Assembly: GCF_001187555.1 (NCBI RefSeq)
Contig: NZ_LFIJ01000001.1
Span: 1,638,078 to 1,702,077 of the forward strand
DNA length: 64,000 nucleotides
Direction of reading: 5' to 3'
DNA from: Gilvimarinus polysaccharolyticus
Lineage (GTDB): Bacteria > Pseudomonadota > Gammaproteobacteria > Pseudomonadales > Cellvibrionaceae
In this document: positions 61,938 to 64,000 of the stretch, piece after piece
Numbering within the stretch: position 1 is the stretch's first letter
How the letters are laid out: the number at the start of each line of letters is the position of its first letter
Translations under genes and position numbers: made by a program
Notes under the pieces: generated by a model
The model's database searches: none
What the model saw: only the letters and a program-made list of their open reading frames with translations
What the model was told of the DNA's origin: nothing

Positions 61938-63836
61938 CTAAACCATATCCTCGAAGCGGTTAGCAATATCTAACGATACCGGCCTATCAAAGCCCGGCAG
62001 GTGCACACCGCTGGCATCAAAAGCCACCTTCGACTCATCGATCATACCCTCACCAAAACGATAAATCGTGGCAAAGTCGCCACGTAAGGCGGCATCATCG
62101 TAAGCTTGGGCGTTGGCGCGCACGGTTACCCTACGCGCCTTATACTCGGCAAATGTCTCCGTGCCATAGCGCTTGGCCAGCATTCGCTCAACCACACGCG
62201 GTGCCAATACGCTTGCGGTTGCGTTATTGCCGCCAAAACCCTTGGAGTTTAAAAAGGCAACATCAATACCCTGCTCGGGAGTAAAATCCGCCAGCGGGAT
62301 ATGCAAACGATCGCCATACACATCATCCGCTACGGCATCAATGGTTTTAACACCGGGGATAACCCCATACTTAAAAGTACCCAGGCAAGCCATCATTTGA
62401 TCGGCACTGGCCGGTGAGAGCGAATGCCCTACATAAGCTTTAACCGCGGCTACAGGCCAATTCTGGATACCAAAATGTGCAGCCACTTGATCGAAAATTT
62501 GCGACTCTGTGACGCGATTTTGCGGGGTGCTTGAGCCGTGCGCATGCACCATAGAGCGCTCTCGTACCGCCTCATCGCCCACTATCGCGCGGGCCGCCGC
62601 CACGGCTTTGGCAAAAGTAATATGGTTGCCTGGTCCTGGGGCGGTAATAGACTTCTTGAAGCCGTCGGCATTAATAAAGACATCACTTACCGCACCGTGA
62701 ATATCTGCACCGAGGGTTAATGCCAGCTCATCGTCCATCAAGACAATGTACTGCCCAGACTCTGCAATGGTAAACCCGCAGTTGTCGCCAAATGGACGAC
62801 TTGAACGGCGCAGATCGGTGACGCTATCACCATCCAACTTTTGTAGCTTATCTTCGCTTGCCAATGCACCCATTGTCGCGTAACCGTCGATAACCTCTGG
62901 CAATATGGGCGCCTCGGCATTACCGACCACGGCTACGCGGCAACGGCCACTGGTAATATCTTCAACGGCTGAGCGCAGATTGTATAAAAAAGAAGCACAA
63001 GCGCCGGCATTGGCACTCGTATGACCAACGCTGCCTAAAATATAAGCATTTACAAAGTCGGCCACCATGCTATTGAGCCCCAACGGGCACTGCTTGGTAC
63101 TCACCCGGCCACCGCGTAAACGCGATTGCAGCAACCCGCCAAAACCGTCCTCATCTAGCTGACTCATAACGTTACTGGCGTATACACCCACTTGATCGGG
63201 GTTAATCTGGGCAACAATATCCGCCCAATCAATACCGATAGAACGCACTGCATCAGAGGCGGAGATTACCGCCAATTGCAGCGCGCGAGGATGAAACCGA
63301 GCATTGTATAAATCTGCAGGTTTAAATCCTTGCGGTAATTGTCCCGCCGACTTAACCGGGCAATCGCGATAACTGTCGATCTTAACGTCAACCGCGCCCG
63401 TTACCTCTACAGTCACTCGCCGCGCATCCAGCTCTGTCACCTGCCAATTAAGCGGCAAGGGCTCGGGCAACTCACGCGCCCTTATGACAAAACGCTGATT
63501 ATTATTCTCGGGATTTAGGCTGACAGCCTTTTGCCAATGCACACTATCAACATCAAAAAACGCTGGATCGATACGGCGAATTAAACTGCCAGCTAAGACA
63601 TCCGGACCAAATCTTGTTTCAATTTCGGCTCGTGTCAACGACTGACCGTCAAGGTCTTGCCATTTACCGGCGACAAAACGCACAAAGCCCATCATCACCG
63701 CCAAACCCGCCAAAGTCTCTTGGCGCATATCGTCGTTTAAGCTCTCAATGATCATTCGCTTAAAAGCGTGATGACCTGAGCTGCGTCCAGCGGCGTTAAA
63801 TCCACCAAACCCAACAATAACCGGCAAGCGCGACAT
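61938..63836 (-). CDS. fabY: Beta-ketoacyl-ACP synthase FabY
   Basis: A 632-residue protein beginning MSRLPVIVGFGGFNAAGRSS, the size and start of Pseudomonas aeruginosa FabY, which condenses acetyl-CoA with malonyl-ACP and replaces FabH. A ~200-residue N-terminal region precedes the thiolase-like core: nucleophile Cys in TSANAGACASFLYNL, then His in MVHAHGSSTPQNR and His in VKAYVGHSLSPASAD, the Cys-His-His triad of KAS I/II enzymes. The FGGNNATASVLAP glycine motif is close to the end. ATG 63836 follows GGAGAA. About 160 bases of promoter region remain before the window ends. Confidence 0.93.
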   Translation of the reverse strand: MSRLPVIVGFGGFNAAGRSSGHHAFKRMIIESLNDDMRQETLAGLAVMMGFVRFVAGKWQDLDGQSLTRAEIETRFGPDVLAGSLIRRIDPAFFDVDSVHWQKAVSLNPENNNQRFVIRARELPEPLPLNWQVTELDARRVTVEVTGAVDVKIDSYRDCPVKSAGQLPQGFKPADLYNARFHPRALQLAVISASDAVRSIGIDWADIVAQINPDQVGVYASNVMSQLDEDGFGGLLQSRLRGGRVSTKQCPLGLNSMVADFVNAYILGSVGHTSANAGACASFLYNLRSAVEDITSGRCRVAVVGNAEAPILPEVIDGYATMGALASEDKLQKLDGDSVTDLRRSSRPFGDNCGFTIAESGQYIVLMDDELALTLGADIHGAVSDVFINADGFKKSITAPGPGNHITFAKAVAAARAIVGDEAVRERSMVHAHGSSTPQNRVTESQIFDQVAAHFGIQNWPVAAVKAYVGHSLSPASADQMMACLGTFKYGVIPGVKTIDAVADDVYGDRLHIPLADFTPEQGIDVAFLNSKGFGGNNATASVLAPRVVERMLAKRYGTETFAEYKARRVTVRANAQAYDDAALRGDFATIYRFGEGMIDESKVAFDASGVHLPGFDRPVSLDIANRFEDMV

Positions 63837-64000
63837 AGCGTTCTCCAAAACCATTTACAAGAAAGATATTACGAAGCGCGGAGTGTAGAAGTAATGCATA
63901 ACGACGGTCACAGTCATACCGGCCAAATATTATGGTATTCTAGCCAAACTGTCGTTATTGCACCGCTAAACTTTAAATCACACTATTTGGCCTACCCATG

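Noticed and set aside
1-64000. CRISPR array or cas genes
   Set aside because: No set of regularly spaced identical 25-40-bp repeats was seen, and no Cas protein motif occurs in any frame; the repeats found are few and long.

Overview
The window looks like the chromosome of a gammaproteobacterium close to the marine, polysaccharide-degrading Cellvibrionales. This rests on the classical rpsP-rimM-trmD-rplS operon, prfB with its programmed frameshift, a FabY-type ketoacyl synthase, an archaic chaperone-usher pilus, a GlyGly-CTERM giant surface protein and the debris of a family 2 cellulose-binding module. The genus cannot be fixed from the sequence alone. Most of the window is ordinary, densely packed housekeeping DNA; the accessory part lies mainly between about 7 and 20 kb.

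Region by region. 1-5.1 kb: a minus-strand membrane-quality cluster (short NfeD, two SPFH/stomatin proteins, long NfeD protease running off the window edge), a twin-CBS protein and a membrane-anchored protein. 5.2-7.1 kb: a glutathione transferase, a FrnE-type DsbA protein and a DUF4112 protein. 7.1-8.5 kb: decayed DNA with an AraC-like remnant. 8.5-13.2 kb: a complete archaic (Csu-type) pilus operon: subunit, chaperone, usher and two-domain tip subunit. 13.4-17.7 kb: a small island between two direct copies of a ~300-bp repeat. It holds a CBM2 gene fragment, a lipoprotein with Asp-boxes, more decayed DNA, a toxin-antitoxin-chaperone (TAC) module with a SecB-like third gene, and a dodecin pseudogene cut off at the second repeat. 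17.8-20.3 kb: a PEP-CTERM-like exported protein, an intact tRNA-Ala(GGC), a second tRNA-Ala copy split in its T-arm by a repeat, and other hairpin-rich repeats.

20.3-31.6 kb: gltX; waaC; a sulfide/persulfide operon (BigR-like repressor, rhodanese, TauE exporter, persulfide dioxygenase) with a clear operator over its promoter; a LacI regulator divergent from a GluP/NagP-type sugar transporter with a perfect palindromic operator; an L,D-transpeptidase; a DUF4380 lipoprotein; CnoX; YaeQ. 31.6-36.6 kb: lysS, prfB, a Cu/Zn permease with its MerR/CueR-like regulator, and small proteins. 36.8-41.1 kb: GtrA plus a family 2 glycosyltransferase, then a B-box-like zinc-finger membrane protein convergent with a rhomboid protease. 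41.2-48.5 kb: a 2211-residue surface protein with a GlyGly-CTERM tail, and a phage-collar (MdpB-like) protein. 49-54.8 kb: the ybbP-ybbA exporter pair, tesA, recJ. 54.9-61.7 kb: thrC, hom, dsbC, xerD and the rplS-trmD-rimM-rpsP operon. 61.9-63.8 kb: fabY.

The points most worth a second look are the TAC module inside the repeat-flanked island, the triad of B-box protein, rhomboid and GlyGly-CTERM protein, and the tRNA-Ala duplicate interrupted by a repeat.
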